Assembly: GCA_013824215.1 (NCBI GenBank)
Contig: PNNM01000020.1
Coordinates: 1 to 15,287 of the forward strand
Reading direction: 5' to 3'
Length of the DNA stretch: 15,287 nt
DNA from: Coriobacteriaceae bacterium
GTDB taxonomy: Bacteria; Actinomycetota; Coriobacteriia; Anaerosomatales; D1FN1-002
Part shown: one piece after another, positions 14,409 through 15,287 of the stretch
How the letters are laid out: the number at the start of each line of letters is the position of its first letter
Position numbering within the stretch: position 1 is the stretch's first letter
Position numbers and translations under genes: made by a program
Notes under the pieces: model-generated
What the model was told of the DNA's origin: nothing
The model's input: only the letters and a program-made list of their open reading frames with translations
Databases searched by the model: none

Positions 14409-15287
14409 CGGCCCGGCCGACAGCGGCGATCGTCACCGTCGGGACCGAGCTGGTCACGGGCCTGTCCGTCGATACCAACTCCGCCGAGGTCGCCCGCGCT
14501 CTCACGCGGTCCGGCTTCGCCGTGGCCGAGGCGGTCAGCGCCGGCGATGACGCGACGCTGCTCGCGGGCGTACTGCGGCGCCTGCTGGCGGCACACGCGA
14601 TGGTGGTGACGACCGGCGGGCTCGGTCCGACGCACGACGACGTCACGCGCGACGCCGCCTCCGCGGCCACCGGACGCCCCCTCGAGCGTGATGAGGCCGT
14701 CGCGGAAGCCCTGTCGCACATCGCCCTGCGGCACGAGGACCCGGTCGCTGCCGAGCAGGTCTTCCGCCAGGCGCTCGTGCTGCGCGGCGCCCGCGTCCTG
14801 CCGGCCGCCACCGGCACCGCCCCGGGCCAGGTGCTCGACGGCCTGCCGGGCACGCTCGCGCTGCTGCCCGGCCCGCCGGCCGAGATGCGGCCGATGCTCG
14901 CCGACCTGCTCGGCGAGGACGGCGGTGCGGCCCCGCCCGCGGTCCTCGGGATAGCTGGGATGCCCGAGGGCGACGCCCAGCGGATCGCCGAACGCGCACT
15001 TCAGGGCGTCGAAGGAGTGACGCTCGGAGTGCTCGCGGTGATCGGCGACGTCAAGGTCGTCCTCTACGACGACGGCGCCGGCCCGGACGCGCTCGCGGCC
15101 GCCGCGCGCCGTGTGGCCGACGCGTTCGGCGAGGCGTGCTACTCGGCGAAGGGGGAGACGCTCGCCGAGGCCGTGCTGGCCGCGGCGCGGGCGCGCGGTC
15201 TGAAGCTCGCGGTCGCCGAGTCGTGCACCGGAGGGATGGTCGCCGTGCTGCTGACCGACGTCGCGGGGGCCTCGGACACGTTCGTGG
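14405..15287 (+). CDS. cinA: CinA family protein, 5' part (cut by window end)
   Basis: 294 codons are visible before the sequence ends. Residues about 5-165 form the MoCF/COG1058 domain with VGTELVTGLSVDTN (12-25), GGLGPTHDD (71-79) and LLPGPPAEM (153-161); in other CinA proteins this region has ADP-ribose pyrophosphatase activity. From about 250 begins the PncC-like nicotinamide-mononucleotide amidase domain, with AESCTGG at 271-277. CinA proteins therefore act in pyridine-nucleotide salvage and damage control, and in some bacteria are linked to competence. GTG 14405 overlaps the pgsA stop in GTGA. The missing C-terminal part would be about 120 residues. recA follows cinA in many relatives, but lies outside this window. 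Confidence 0.94.
   Translation, partial: MTARPTAAIVTVGTELVTGLSVDTNSAEVARALTRSGFAVAEAVSAGDDATLLAGVLRRLLAAHAMVVTTGGLGPTHDDVTRDAASAATGRPLERDEAVAEALSHIALRHEDPVAAEQVFRQALVLRGARVLPAATGTAPGQVLDGLPGTLALLPGPPAEMRPMLADLLGEDGGAAPPAVLGIAGMPEGDAQRIAERALQGVEGVTLGVLAVIGDVKVVLYDDGAGPDALAAAARRVADAFGEACYSAKGETLAEAVLAAARARGLKLAVAESCTGGMVAVLLTDVAGASDTFV

Noticed and set aside
1..15287. CRISPR arrays, tRNA or rRNA genes, insertion sequences, prophage genes
   Set aside because: No spaced direct repeats, RNA gene signatures, transposase or integrase motifs were seen on either strand by reading.

Overview
The window is a dense, G+C-rich bacterial chromosome segment with every recognisable gene on the + strand. High G+C, many GTG/TTG starts, 4-base GTGA overlaps and a diaminopimelate (DAP)/lysine pathway suggest an actinobacterial-type genome, possibly a deep branch such as Coriobacteriia. 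This lineage call is inference, and a G+C-rich Firmicute would also fit.

Left block (1-3327): an M16 zinc peptidase, dapB (dihydrodipicolinate reductase) and an aspartokinase whose C-terminal ACT motifs match the Bacillus DapG type. Middle block (3328-5521), the accessory part: a MazEF-type toxin-antitoxin pair, then a ribbon-helix-helix antitoxin with a PIN-domain (VapC-type) toxin, then a small RibD-C/dihydrofolate-reductase-like protein. Two inverted repeats here look like operators. The first, 8-base perfect arms, lies in front of the ribbon-helix-helix gene; the second, 7-base perfect arms, lies in front of dapA. Right block (5522-15287): dapA, RNase J, uppP, ftsK, a RodZ-like membrane HTH protein, yajQ, rimO, pgsA and the 5' part of cinA, which runs off the window edge.

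The two housekeeping blocks read as one conserved neighbourhood. Bacillus subtilis has a comparable order: M16 peptidase, DAP/aspartate genes with dapG-dapA, RNase J, SpoIIIE/FtsK, a RodZ-like gene, pgsA, cinA, recA. Here the toxin-antitoxin cassette sits exactly between the dapG-like gene and dapA, and each side keeps its own apparent promoter. The products link DAP supply for peptidoglycan and lysine (LysC, DapA, DapB), the lipid carrier of wall synthesis (UppP), division and chromosome translocation (FtsK), cell shape (RodZ-like), phospholipid synthesis (PgsA), RNA turnover (RNase J) and ribosome modification (RimO).

I saw no rRNA, tRNA, CRISPR array, insertion sequence or prophage gene, and no strong intrinsic terminator. 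No wholly new system is evident; the most unusual part is the 3328-5521 cassette with its candidate operators.
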